Shown piece by piece: positions 47,322-56,574 of a stretch of DNA of 64,000 bases. The stretch is taken from positions 92,984 to 156,983 of IMG/VR virus record IMGVR_UViG_3300021478_000015. One strand, written 5' to 3'. Both the position numbers and the translations under genes were made by a program. The stretch comes from a virus. The first letter of the stretch is position 1, and every line of letters begins with the position of its first letter. A model generated the notes under the pieces. That model saw only the letters and a list, made by a program, of their open reading frames with translations. It made no database searches and was not told where the DNA came from.

Positions 47322-48517
47322 TGTCGAGTTACGCCCGCGAGAGCTTCCTGAACCGGCAACTGCCGGGGACCATGAACGCCAGCCTCAACGGCATCCCCAT
47401 GCGCCTGAACCCCACCGAGGTGGACATCTCCTACACGGTCAAGACCTCGGAGACGCCCACCCTCGGGGGCATGGTGGTCCAGGTGTACGGCATGGAGATG
47501 GCTGATCTCACCGTCACCGGGACCTTCGGTCGAGGCGGTTACGCCGAGCAACTTGAGTTCCTGCAGAGGATGCTCAACATCGCCGGGTACCAGGCCAACC
47601 AATCCTTTGCCACAGCCGGTGGACCGGTCAGCTTTATCTATCCCAACCGAGGCTACAACTTCCAGGTTTATCTCAAGAGTTACACCTCGCTTGGGGGCAT
47701 GGCTATCGACTACGAGAACACCAACATCGCCCCGGATTGGGAGTTGACACTCTTTGTGGACAACGACAACACAGGCGGTGGGTTCTCCAAGGTGGCCGCC
47801 GATGCCTACATCTCACGCCTCTCCGATGGGCTCGGCTACAAGATCTCCGCCTTCAACGGGCAGATCTCCTCCCAGGACATCGCCGGGTTCCTGGCCGACC
47901 AGGGCTTCGCCAACAACCCGCAGGGGTACCTGAACGCGGCCTTCGGCTCTCCTCGCCAGCAGACCACCACGCAGACCACAGCGGCCTCTGGGACCTCCTC
48001 AGACGGCTCCGCGGCCGCCACCGGGGGCACAGGGGCCGGAAGGTACTCCGGGGCCTCCTGGATGCCGGTAGGGGCCGCTAACCACGGTGGGACCATGACC
48101 GGCCACCTGGGCCTGGTCCTGCACGTCTGCCAGGGCGACGGCAGTCAGTATGGCTGGTTCAACAACCCGGCTAGTGGGGTTTCGGCTCACTTCTGGGTGG
48201 GCAAGGACGGCCACGTCGAGCAGTACGTGGACGGCAACACCGCCGCCAACCACGCCATGGCCGCCAATGGCACCTACAACGGGGTGGAGACCGAGGGCTT
48301 CAACACCGACCCGCTCACCCCCCAGCAGATCACCGCCCTGGCCGGGATCTACAAGTGGGGCATGGCCTCCTATGGCTGGCCCAAGCAACTCTGTGACACC
48401 GTGGGCGGCTCCGGGTTCGCCTGGCACGGCCTCGGCGGCCAGGCCTGGGGCGGGCATATCTACTGCCCCGGTGATCCGCGCAAAGCTCAGCGCGCCGACA
48501 TCTTGAAGCTGGTGTGA
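47321..48517 (+). CDS. Baseplate/tail protein with C-terminal N-acetylmuramoyl-L-alanine amidase
   Basis: The 398-residue protein has an N-terminal tail domain (residues 1-215, SFLNRQLPGTMNASLNGIPMRLNP; FIYPNRGYNFQVYLKSYTS) almost duplicated in the next gene. A Thr/Ser/Gly linker leads to a C-terminal Amidase_2/PGRP-type domain with probable zinc ligands H268 (LVLHVC), H369 (AWHGL) and C382 (YCPGD). By family knowledge it cleaves the amide between muramic acid and the stem peptide, so the tail can open peptidoglycan during entry. The ATG overlaps the tape measure stop by one base. Confidence 0.8.
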   Translation: MSSYARESFLNRQLPGTMNASLNGIPMRLNPTEVDISYTVKTSETPTLGGMVVQVYGMEMADLTVTGTFGRGGYAEQLEFLQRMLNIAGYQANQSFATAGGPVSFIYPNRGYNFQVYLKSYTSLGGMAIDYENTNIAPDWELTLFVDNDNTGGGFSKVAADAYISRLSDGLGYKISAFNGQISSQDIAGFLADQGFANNPQGYLNAAFGSPRQQTTTQTTAASGTSSDGSAAATGGTGAGRYSGASWMPVGAANHGGTMTGHLGLVLHVCQGDGSQYGWFNNPASGVSAHFWVGKDGHVEQYVDGNTAANHAMAANGTYNGVETEGFNTDPLTPQQITALAGIYKWGMASYGWPKQLCDTVGGSGFAWHGLGGQAWGGHIYCPGDPRKAQRADILKLV

Positions 48518-48518
48518 G

Positions 48519-49736
48519 ATGACCTTCGTCCCCTACGCCAAGCAGAGCTTCTTGAATCGGAAGCTGGCCGGGACCATGAACGCCTCGCTCAATGGGGTGC
48601 CCATGCGGCTCAACCCCATGAGCGTGCAGCTTGACTACACGGTCAAGACCTCCGAGACCCCGACATTGGGCGGCATGGTGGTGCAGATCTTCGGGATCGA
48701 GATGAGCGACCTCACCGTGACCGGCACCTTCGGGACAGGTGGCTATCAGGAGCAACTGGCCTTCCTCAACCGCATGCTGGCCATCGCCAGCATGCAATCC
48801 AACCAGACCATCCAGACGCCATCACCATCGCAGCCGGTGCGCTTCGTCTATCCCAACCGGGGGTTCGACTTCCAGGTCTATCTCAAGGATTACACCTCGG
48901 CCAGCGGCATGGCCATCGACTACGAAAACACCAACATCGCTCCGGACTGGCAACTCACCTTGTTCGTGGACAACGACAACCTGGGTGGAGGATTGGCCAA
49001 GGTAGCGGCCGATGCTTACATCCAGCGTCTCTCCAATGGCCTGGGCTATGCCATCTCCGTTTACAACGGCCAGATCTCGGCCAACGACATCGCTGGCTTC
49101 CTGGCCGATCAAGGCTTCGCTAACAATCCTCAGGGCTATCTGAACGCGGCCTTCGGAGGAGCCCAACAGCAGACCACCACCACCACCCCCGATGCTGGGA
49201 GTGGGGCTGCTCCGGCGGGCGGTGGCAGCCCGGCCACCTCGGCCGATCCGAACATGACCATCCTCGGCCCCAGCACCGCCACCGCCAACCAGATGAACCA
49301 GTTCTGGGGTGGTCGAGGCCAGCCCGGCAACCTGCAGGCCCCCATCCTCGATGTCATGGGCTGGTACCTCTCCGAGGGCACGGCCCAGAACGTGCGAGGC
49401 GACGTGGCCTTCGCCCAGGCCTGCTGGGAGACCGGCTACTTCACCAACAACGACACCAAGCTCAACAACTACGCCGGGATCGGCCACCCCGTCTCGGCTC
49501 CATCGGGGCTGGACTTCTCCAGCCCCCAGATGGGCGTGCGCGCCCAGATCCAGCTTCTGTACCGGGTGGTCAAGGGCAACTCCGCTCCCCTGGCCAACCC
49601 GGTGGTCGCCCCCACCTGGGGCGGCAAGAACGTCTCCACCTGGGAGGGCCTGGGCGGCAACTGGGCTGCCGACACCACTTATCCGGCTGACATCATGAGC
49701 ATCTATTCCAAAATACTGTCTGCGAGTAAGTCATGA
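48519..49736 (+). CDS. Baseplate/tail protein with C-terminal glucosaminidase-like domain
   Basis: The 405-residue protein repeats the N-terminal domain of the previous gene (SFLNRKLAGTMNASLNGVPMRLNP; FVYPNRGFDFQVYLKDYTS), then has a Thr/Ala/Gly linker. The C-terminal domain has GDVAFAQACWETGYFTNND...NNYAGIG, the pattern of GH73 endo-beta-N-acetylglucosaminidases, with E304 as likely catalytic acid. The two neighbouring genes thus look like a duplication with different lytic domains attached. The stop overlaps the following start. Confidence 0.78.
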   Translation: MTFVPYAKQSFLNRKLAGTMNASLNGVPMRLNPMSVQLDYTVKTSETPTLGGMVVQIFGIEMSDLTVTGTFGTGGYQEQLAFLNRMLAIASMQSNQTIQTPSPSQPVRFVYPNRGFDFQVYLKDYTSASGMAIDYENTNIAPDWQLTLFVDNDNLGGGLAKVAADAYIQRLSNGLGYAISVYNGQISANDIAGFLADQGFANNPQGYLNAAFGGAQQQTTTTTPDAGSGAAPAGGGSPATSADPNMTILGPSTATANQMNQFWGGRGQPGNLQAPILDVMGWYLSEGTAQNVRGDVAFAQACWETGYFTNNDTKLNNYAGIGHPVSAPSGLDFSSPQMGVRAQIQLLYRVVKGNSAPLANPVVAPTWGGKNVSTWEGLGGNWAADTTYPADIMSIYSKILSASKS

Positions 49737-49966
49737 CTGCAAGCAAATACTGGATCGCTGATACCCCCATTTCCATGCCTCGTCCACCGACCGTGCAACG
49801 ACCGGTGGTGCATGTCTTTGAGGGCACCGGCTTCGGGCTTACCACCTACGGTCTCACCGTGGCTCTCTCCGACGCCGATCGGGACGAGATGCTGTCGGGC
49901 TTCTTCGGGCCTCCTGGCACGGCTATCACGGGGACCGGTGATGTCCCGGTGCAAGGACCGACCTGA
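49733..49966 (+). CDS. Small baseplate-region protein
   Basis: The 77-residue protein (ASKYWIADTPISMPRPPTVQRPVVHVFEGTGF in part) is beta-rich with no signal sequence. Its start overlaps the previous stop by four bases and its stop overlaps the next start by one, so it is translated as part of the baseplate operon. The family is not recognised. Confidence 0.6.
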   Translation: MTASKYWIADTPISMPRPPTVQRPVVHVFEGTGFGLTTYGLTVALSDADRDEMLSGFFGPPGTAITGTGDVPVQGPT

Positions 49967-50643
49967 TGGCGGGTGAGAACCTCATCCTGTCCTGGGGCAG
50001 GAATACCTGGAGGCTCAAATGCACCCGCATCCTCTACGGCCCCAACATCATCTCCACCCAGGACTCTGGTCAGGGTGGCATCCACTACGGCGGCTACGCG
50101 GCCAAGGCCATCTACGTCCGTCAGTACTTCATGTCAACGGTGGGCGTCACCGTGATCCACTCCACCTGGGAGGACCGGGAAGCCTTCGTCAACTGGTGCA
50201 TCTCCTACGGCAAATACATCTCCTCTCAGACCGGTATTCCCATTCCTATGCGGATTCAGGGACCCAGAAAGTTCGACTATTACGGGGTCTTAACTGAGGG
50301 ATTTGGTCGCTCTAATGCGGTCACAGATCTAGCTTATACGATGAATCTCACCTTCCGGGGCAGCCAACCCACGGTAGGAGGGAAGCCGATCTTCGGCGGC
50401 GGATCTGCGGTCCCTAATCCTCCGGCCAGTCTGGGCGGAGCCAATAGCAAGTTTTATCCCTTTGAGATCCTGCCCGCCGGTCCGCCTACCGCTGAAGCGG
50501 CGCTCTACAACGCTCCTCTCAACGACAGCGGGGGCTTCTCCGCCACCCTGCCTCCCAATGTGAACAACCCGTCCAGCCAAAACAACTCCGTCCTGAACAC
50601 CTCGATACCGGGTCATCCCGGCAAGGGGGCGGTGAACGACTAA
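49966..50643 (+). CDS. Baseplate-region structural protein
   Basis: The 225-residue product begins AGENLILSWGRNTWRLKCTRI and has a beta-rich tube-like body (YAAKAIYVRQYFMSTVGVTVIH; WEDREAFVNWCISYGKYI), suggesting a hub- or tube-related fold. Its disordered C-terminus carries SIPGHPGKG, which recurs inside the next protein. It is coupled to both neighbours. Role in the baseplate is inferred from position. Confidence 0.55.
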   Translation: MAGENLILSWGRNTWRLKCTRILYGPNIISTQDSGQGGIHYGGYAAKAIYVRQYFMSTVGVTVIHSTWEDREAFVNWCISYGKYISSQTGIPIPMRIQGPRKFDYYGVLTEGFGRSNAVTDLAYTMNLTFRGSQPTVGGKPIFGGGSAVPNPPASLGGANSKFYPFEILPAGPPTAEAALYNAPLNDSGGFSATLPPNVNNPSSQNNSVLNTSIPGHPGKGAVND

Positions 50644-53111
50644 TGGGTATCTTCGTCTATTCACCAAGCATCCGCATGCTGATCGAGGCCTCTTCCACCA
50701 ACACCACCATCGATGTCTCCGAGGACATCACGGCCGGACAGGTGCAGCTTCGCGAGAACGGGCTGCACACCATGAGCATTGGCTTGCTCAACAAACGGCG
50801 TAAGTACGACCGGGCCTTCTCACCCAACGATCGCTTCGTGATCTACATGAAGCGCATCCAGGAGATGCTGGTCATGACTGGCTATCTCAACGTGGTGCCT
50901 TACGTCACCGCCTGGCAGCGGACCATCACCCTGACTGGGTCCTGCGCCAACAAGAAGCTCCTGTACCACTACTGGGATCCTGGCACCCAGGCCGCCTTGA
51001 ATCTGTTGTCGGCCAACGGCAATCTGGGGGATCAGGTCACCGCCGCCGATGGTGGGATCTCGGAGAAGCTCAATCAAGTCCTCATCCAGGTGGCCGGGAT
51101 GAATCCTGCCGAGATCCACATCGGTCAGATCCCCACCAACTGGGTGCGGAAGATCACCACTCTCTACAACGCCGTCGAGAGCCAGGTGGGCAACCTATGG
51201 GCCACCCTGGGTGGCTCCAATACCAACGGCAGCACCAAGACCACGCCCTCGACCAATGCGGGCGGGGTCCTGGGCGTGACCACCCTCCCTGACACCCCTC
51301 CAGGAGCCGAGCTTCCTACCACCATGGGGGGAGTGACCTCCAAGCCGCCGCTCACCACCGGGGTCCAGCCTGAGCGCGATGACAACTGGATCGCCATGCA
51401 ATGGGGCTTCCGTATGCCTCCTGATGGCAACTACAACACCCCTGGCATCGACAAGGTCAAAGCCGGGAACTGGCTAGCCAAGCAGAAGCTCATTGTCACC
51501 AATGGCGACAACAACGTCTCAGCCGTGGTCTATGTCACCGGCTGGGGACCCTCCTATCCGGCCGCTAATCCGGTCTCCACCTCCATCCCTGGTCATCCTG
51601 GCAAAGGTGAATCACCGGACCCGGTGGCGGCGGTACCCAACCCGGCCAGTATGTGCCTCAGCAAGAACCTGATGAAGAAGCTGGGGCTGAGTGAAGGTGC
51701 CGACGCCGAGGTGGCTTGGGTCGCGCCCGCCCATCTGGCCACTACTCCGTTTGGCATCATCACCGCGGCGCAGGCTAAGACGGAGACGACCTACTCGGCC
51801 GACAACACCTACTCCTCGGCGGCCAACGCCCAGGTGCAGACGGTTTCAGTGGCTGGAGTGAACGCCGCCAACTGGGCTTATGCCAAGTGTACGGCTCAGC
51901 CTCCTGTTCCCTATGTCTACGGTGGTACTGGGCCTAATGGCTACGATTGTTCTGGGCTTACCGGTCAGGCTTGGCTCAATGGTGGCAAGGTCACCATCCC
52001 TCGTACTTCTCAAGATCAATACGCGGCTTTGCATGTGCCGAATCTCACCGAAGCCCAACTGGAGCCCGGCGATCTGATCTTCTACGAGGGAGTGCCGCCG
52101 GGGCACGTCACCATGTGGCTGGGCGGGGGTCAGATGGCCGAGGCCCCTCACACCGGCACCAACCTGCATGTGACCACCTACCGGACCGACTCGGTGGGCT
52201 TCGGGCGGCCCTCCAACGCCGACGTGGTGGCCGGGACCACCACCATCCCGGCCGGGAGCACGGCCGGATCCGCCACCGCCGGTCAGACCACCACCGGCAG
52301 CACCCTGCTCACCGAGTGGGACTGGTTCGGCCAGGGACCTGATCCGCTGACCATGATCCTGTCCGGGGTCCGCTCCCTGATGAACGACACGCCCCTGCTG
52401 CCCTTCATTAGCATGCTGGTGAACACCTCGTTGCGATCGTGGTGCTCGGCCCCCAACGGCGACTTCATCGCCTGGTTCCCGGACTACTTCGGGGCCTATG
52501 GCACCGCCGCGGTCATGGAGGTGCAGCCGATAGAGCTACAGGACTTCACCGTGGTCTGGAGCGATGAGAATCTGGTCACCCACCAGTTCACGGCCGGAAC
52601 CTACGTGCCCTCCTTGTTCGGCTCTCAGCCCGGTGGTCCGACCGCCATGGGCAACATGGCTCAGACCATGGGCATCGCCACCGTGGAGTCGCCTGCCATC
52701 CTTCAGGCCCTTCTCCAACTCAGCCCCAAGGACATGGGGCCGGACGGCAAGGGCACCAAGATCACCAAGGTCCTCCTGAACCGTTTCGGGGTGCGACCCA
52801 ACTTCACGCCCATGTCCACGCTGGTGGGGCACATGGCTGAGTTCTGGTACGCCCTCTTCCTCTTCCAGTTGAACTGGGCGCAGCAGTTCAACACGGTGAT
52901 CCCCATCACCTTCATGCCCGAGCTTTACCCCGGCATGCTCATCAAGCTGCCCCAGTTCGGCTTCCAGTGTTACGTCACCGGAGTGACCCACAACTTCAAC
53001 CTGACCCAGGGCGGAGGGTTCACCACCCAGGTGTACGTGATGGCTCCCTCCTCGACCTCAGGAGGCGGGCTCCTGGGTCTGGCCAAGGGCGGATTCGAGG
53101 CCTTGGTATGA
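50643..53111 (+). CDS. Baseplate hub protein with NlpC/P60 peptidase domain
   Basis: The 822-residue protein has an N-terminal hub-like region (YSPSIRMLIEASSTNTTIDVSEDITAGQV) and a C-terminal hub region (QFNTVIPITFMPELYPGMLIKLPQFGFQCYVTGVTHNF in part). Between them, at about residues 415-515, is an NlpC/P60 domain with YDCSGL (C436), PPGHVTMW (H488) and a third polar position near H503. Family knowledge assigns such domains to cleavage of stem peptides in peptidoglycan. SIPGHPGKG appears before the domain. It is the third lytic domain in the tail. Confidence 0.78.
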   Translation: MGIFVYSPSIRMLIEASSTNTTIDVSEDITAGQVQLRENGLHTMSIGLLNKRRKYDRAFSPNDRFVIYMKRIQEMLVMTGYLNVVPYVTAWQRTITLTGSCANKKLLYHYWDPGTQAALNLLSANGNLGDQVTAADGGISEKLNQVLIQVAGMNPAEIHIGQIPTNWVRKITTLYNAVESQVGNLWATLGGSNTNGSTKTTPSTNAGGVLGVTTLPDTPPGAELPTTMGGVTSKPPLTTGVQPERDDNWIAMQWGFRMPPDGNYNTPGIDKVKAGNWLAKQKLIVTNGDNNVSAVVYVTGWGPSYPAANPVSTSIPGHPGKGESPDPVAAVPNPASMCLSKNLMKKLGLSEGADAEVAWVAPAHLATTPFGIITAAQAKTETTYSADNTYSSAANAQVQTVSVAGVNAANWAYAKCTAQPPVPYVYGGTGPNGYDCSGLTGQAWLNGGKVTIPRTSQDQYAALHVPNLTEAQLEPGDLIFYEGVPPGHVTMWLGGGQMAEAPHTGTNLHVTTYRTDSVGFGRPSNADVVAGTTTIPAGSTAGSATAGQTTTGSTLLTEWDWFGQGPDPLTMILSGVRSLMNDTPLLPFISMLVNTSLRSWCSAPNGDFIAWFPDYFGAYGTAAVMEVQPIELQDFTVVWSDENLVTHQFTAGTYVPSLFGSQPGGPTAMGNMAQTMGIATVESPAILQALLQLSPKDMGPDGKGTKITKVLLNRFGVRPNFTPMSTLVGHMAEFWYALFLFQLNWAQQFNTVIPITFMPELYPGMLIKLPQFGFQCYVTGVTHNFNLTQGGGFTTQVYVMAPSSTSGGGLLGLAKGGFEALV

Positions 53112-53899
53112 GCCCGATCCAGGAGCGCAACCCTCAGGCCGCGGTGGCCAACCGCTCGGGCCAGCTAGGGGTCTACCGGGTCATCGTCACCGGCATCGAC
53201 ATGACCAAGGTGGGGCAGCCCAACAATGATCCGAAGGGCATGGCCAATACCGTGGACACCTTCGGCCACTTGCGTCAGATCGGGATGTCCATGGTCGTCG
53301 GCTCGGGGGCCATCCCGCAGGTGGGTGAGACCTGGATCATCAACCAGGCGCTCGGCTCCTGGACCTTCCTGTCGCGCCAGGTCCCCGACACCCCGATCGT
53401 GTACTCCTTCTACTCCCTGGCCGAGGGCCTGGAGGACCTGGGGCTGATCGACTATCAGGGTCCGGCTGCGCCGCCGGTTCCGTTCAAGAACGTGAATACC
53501 GTCGCTCAGAACCTGGCGGCGACGGCCAATATCACCACCTACGCTCCGCTTCCAACGCCCATGGTCAGCAATGTTGTTGTGACAGCAGGCAACTGGCTGT
53601 GCTTGTTTGTGATCACCGTTTACATCAACACCACCTCCAACAATACCGAAGTGGCTCTAGCTATGAACGTGAGCGGTGGCACTAACATTCCGGCGGGTAG
53701 TCGCACCGAGGATCGTCTTCATGTGTTGGCCAAATCACCTATCGGCTCCAGTATCAATCAGGTGGTATGGGCCGTAGTCAACCCTGGATCGAATCGATTT
53801 GAAGTGCAACATTCCGGTCAGGCTTGCACCATCAGTGATCTGGCCTTCAGCTTCATCCCGCTTTTGCTGTTGCCAGTTGGGTTCACTCTCAATGTCTAG
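53108..53899 (+). CDS. Baseplate protein
   Basis: The 263-residue protein begins MSPIQERNPQAAVANRSGQL; the start overlaps the hub stop. The first half is an OB-like beta region (LGVYRVIVTGIDMTKVGQPNND; VGETWIINQALGSWTFLSRQV), and the second half, after about residue 130, is another beta domain with AT-richer DNA. Position between the hub and the gp25-like gene suggests a spike-adaptor or gpV-like role; this is inference. Confidence 0.55.
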   Translation: MSPIQERNPQAAVANRSGQLGVYRVIVTGIDMTKVGQPNNDPKGMANTVDTFGHLRQIGMSMVVGSGAIPQVGETWIINQALGSWTFLSRQVPDTPIVYSFYSLAEGLEDLGLIDYQGPAAPPVPFKNVNTVAQNLAATANITTYAPLPTPMVSNVVVTAGNWLCLFVITVYINTTSNNTEVALAMNVSGGTNIPAGSRTEDRLHVLAKSPIGSSINQVVWAVVNPGSNRFEVQHSGQACTISDLAFSFIPLLLLPVGFTLNV

Positions 53900-53917
53900 A
53901 TAAGAGAAAGCATTCGA

Positions 53918-54349
53918 ATGTTCACTCTGCTGATCCAGAACGGAGACCTTCAGATCGGGGCCAATGGCTTCGCCGCCCTCAACGGCTCCCAGAAGGTCTA
54001 TCAGGATCTCACCATCGCCAGCCTGGAACCGCTCGGATGTGATCGCTTCCACCCCCGGTGGGGATCCATGCTCTACACCTACATCGGTGACGCCATCACC
54101 GCGGTGGAAGAGTCGATGATCGAGGCGGAGATCTCCCGGTTGGTGAACAACTACATCCTGGTGCAGCAGGACAACATCGCCAGTGAGGCCTCTCTCGGCT
54201 TGCAGAGCCAGTATTCCAGCAATGAAGTGGTGGGCTCGGTTGAGAGTATCGACGTTATCCAAAACCAGGACTATCTCAGTGTGAACGTCTTGGTCCAGAC
54301 CATCTCAGGAGAACAGGTGACCCTCCAGAGCACCGTGAGCAACGCCTGA
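53918..54349 (+). CDS. Baseplate wedge protein, gp25/gpW-like
   Basis: The 143-residue protein has the length and plan of the T4 gp25/P2 gpW family: NGSQKVYQDLTIASLEPLGCDRFHPRWGSMLYTYIG near the start, then helices with EESMIEAEISRLVNNYILVQQ, and a final beta hairpin (LSVNVLVQTISGEQVTLQS). It lies directly before the J-like gene, the conserved order. It nucleates sheath assembly in related phages. Confidence 0.75.
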   Translation: MFTLLIQNGDLQIGANGFAALNGSQKVYQDLTIASLEPLGCDRFHPRWGSMLYTYIGDAITAVEESMIEAEISRLVNNYILVQQDNIASEASLGLQSQYSSNEVVGSVESIDVIQNQDYLSVNVLVQTISGEQVTLQSTVSNA

Positions 54350-56574
54350 TGCCGAGTCAGCCAGAAATCGCCAGCCAGATGGTCTCGGCCCTGGGAGTGA
54401 CCATCCCCGACCTGGACACCTCCATCGGCACGCCCACCCGCAAGATCCTCGACGCCGTGGCCGAGGTGGTGGCCGAGGCCTACGTGGACCAGTTCTTCCT
54501 CGGTTACAACTACGACATCACCAGCCTGTCAGGCTCGTCGCTGGACGACTTCGTCAACCTGTTCGGCATGACCCGCCTGACGGCGCGCCGGGCCACGGGA
54601 GTGGTCACCTTCGCCGCTCCTGCCGCGGCCACCCAGGCCACCTCGGTACCGGCCGGGACGGCGGTGTCCACCTACGACAGTCCGCCCGTCACCTTCGTCA
54701 CCCTCATCACCGGGGTCATGCCCATCGGGGCCATCTCCATCGACATCCCCATCATTGCCCAGGTGGGCGGCTCGAACGGCAACGTGCCGCCCAACTCCAT
54801 CGCCGGGTTCTCCACCCCGTTGTCAGGATTCTCCACCCTGGCCAACACCACGGCCACCACCGGAGGAGCAGACGCCGAGTCCGACGATGCTTTGCGGAAC
54901 CGCTTCGAGAACACCGTCTTTCGCAACATGGCGGGGACCGAGCAGATGTTCCTGGGCACAGCCCAGGAGAACCCGGCCACGGTTATGGCCAATGTCATCG
55001 GGGCGGCCAAGACCCATCTGGAGCAGATTCAGATCACGGGTGGCACCGGTCAGTCCACCATTCAGGCGGCCAAGTACATCTACCCCATGAACTACGTCTT
55101 TGGACCGAGTATCGCGGACCAGAGCCTCCTCAATCCCAACATCCATTACACCTTCAATGCGAACACCTATGCATTAGCGGCTCCGGGGACGGCCCCTCAG
55201 ACCGCCTTGACCGCGGCCACTCTGACCACAGGCGGGACCATTCCCAGCGGTCGGACCCGTTTCTATCGCATTGCTTATGCCACCGCGGCTGGCACCACCC
55301 CGGCCGGGGCCGAAGTAGCTGCCGCGGCCACCACCACGGCCGCTTCCAGCGTCCGGTTGACCTTCCCCACCCCGGTGCCCATCCAGGCCCAGTGGATCTA
55401 TGTCTACGGATCGAACACCACCAACACCGAGACCCTCCTGGCCATCGTGGCTGCCTCGATCACCACCTGGACCGACACCACCGGGGCCACCGGTACCCAG
55501 GCCTACCCCACCACCAACACGGCCGGGTACTCGCCCACCATCACCTCCATCGACGCCGTCAACTGCCCGGACGGGGTCTACGACTTCCAGTTCCAGTACG
55601 TGCCGATGGCCAGCCGCAACGATCCGGTCAACGGGGTCACCAACAAGATCGACATCTACGTCCAGGGGGCCGACGACCAGAGCGCCACCGACACCGTCAT
55701 CTGGTCCACCGGCCAGGTGTTCAACTCCAACGCCGGGGATCCGCTCAACTACACCAGCTACGCCCATCCGGACCTGACCCGGCCCACGCCCGGCAACTAC
55801 TTCCTGCCCCTGACCTTCCAGCCCGTGGTGGGGCTGCCGTCCACCATCACCGTCTCGGCCCTGGGTGGGGTGGCGGTGTCGGGCTCGACCAACACGGTGG
55901 GCTCGGTCATCTACGCCGCTGACGCCGGGACCGGCACCGACGTGGGAGCCATCACCTACTACTACGGGATCGACTACTTCCTGGTCAACAACATCACCTC
56001 GATCGGCGGCAGTCCACACTCCAACTCGGGCATCGAGTGGCGCTCGGTGGCCAACGGCGGCAATCCCCTGCCCCCGGCTAACGCTCAGCTACCGGTCACT
56101 TACAGCTACAACGCCGTGCCCCGCGAGATCGAGACCGCCATCCAGCGTTGGCGGCTGGTGACCACCGACGTGTGGGTCCACCAGTCCAAGCAGATGTTCC
56201 TCAACACCACCTTCGTGGTGGTCCTGGCCTCGGGCTACACCGCCTCCTCGGTGCTCGGGGATGTCCAGAGCGCCATGCAGACGGCCTTCTCCGGGGTGGG
56301 CTTCGACGGCATCTTGTCCACCTCTGAGCTTCTCACCGCGGTAGGCCAGGTGGCCGGGATCCTGGCGGTGCGCTTCGCCACCCAAGCCGACGCCACCGCG
56401 GCGGGCTCGACCAACTGGGCCATCCAGCAGATTAACTCGGCGGCTGGGCTGATCCAGACCTTCTCCTACGGGGGCCGGGCTACCGACGTGTACTTCCCCG
56501 ATGACACGGTGCCGGTCTTCAACAACGCCAACCTCTACGTGAGGGCCTTCAACACTTACATGACGGGGGCCTGA
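54349..56574 (+). CDS. Baseplate J-like protein
   Basis: The 741-residue protein begins with the J-family pattern (ASQMVSALGVTIPDLDTSIGTPTRKILDAVAEVVAEAY in sections), a beta domain with AGTAVSTYDSPPVTFVTL, and ADAESDDALRNRFENTVFRN, the usual J signature. It is larger than the P2 J protein (about 300), with inserted beta domains in the middle. It forms the baseplate wedge. The start overlaps the gp25-like stop by one base. Confidence 0.8.
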   Translation: MPSQPEIASQMVSALGVTIPDLDTSIGTPTRKILDAVAEVVAEAYVDQFFLGYNYDITSLSGSSLDDFVNLFGMTRLTARRATGVVTFAAPAAATQATSVPAGTAVSTYDSPPVTFVTLITGVMPIGAISIDIPIIAQVGGSNGNVPPNSIAGFSTPLSGFSTLANTTATTGGADAESDDALRNRFENTVFRNMAGTEQMFLGTAQENPATVMANVIGAAKTHLEQIQITGGTGQSTIQAAKYIYPMNYVFGPSIADQSLLNPNIHYTFNANTYALAAPGTAPQTALTAATLTTGGTIPSGRTRFYRIAYATAAGTTPAGAEVAAAATTTAASSVRLTFPTPVPIQAQWIYVYGSNTTNTETLLAIVAASITTWTDTTGATGTQAYPTTNTAGYSPTITSIDAVNCPDGVYDFQFQYVPMASRNDPVNGVTNKIDIYVQGADDQSATDTVIWSTGQVFNSNAGDPLNYTSYAHPDLTRPTPGNYFLPLTFQPVVGLPSTITVSALGGVAVSGSTNTVGSVIYAADAGTGTDVGAITYYYGIDYFLVNNITSIGGSPHSNSGIEWRSVANGGNPLPPANAQLPVTYSYNAVPREIETAIQRWRLVTTDVWVHQSKQMFLNTTFVVVLASGYTASSVLGDVQSAMQTAFSGVGFDGILSTSELLTAVGQVAGILAVRFATQADATAAGSTNWAIQQINSAAGLIQTFSYGGRATDVYFPDDTVPVFNNANLYVRAFNTYMTGA

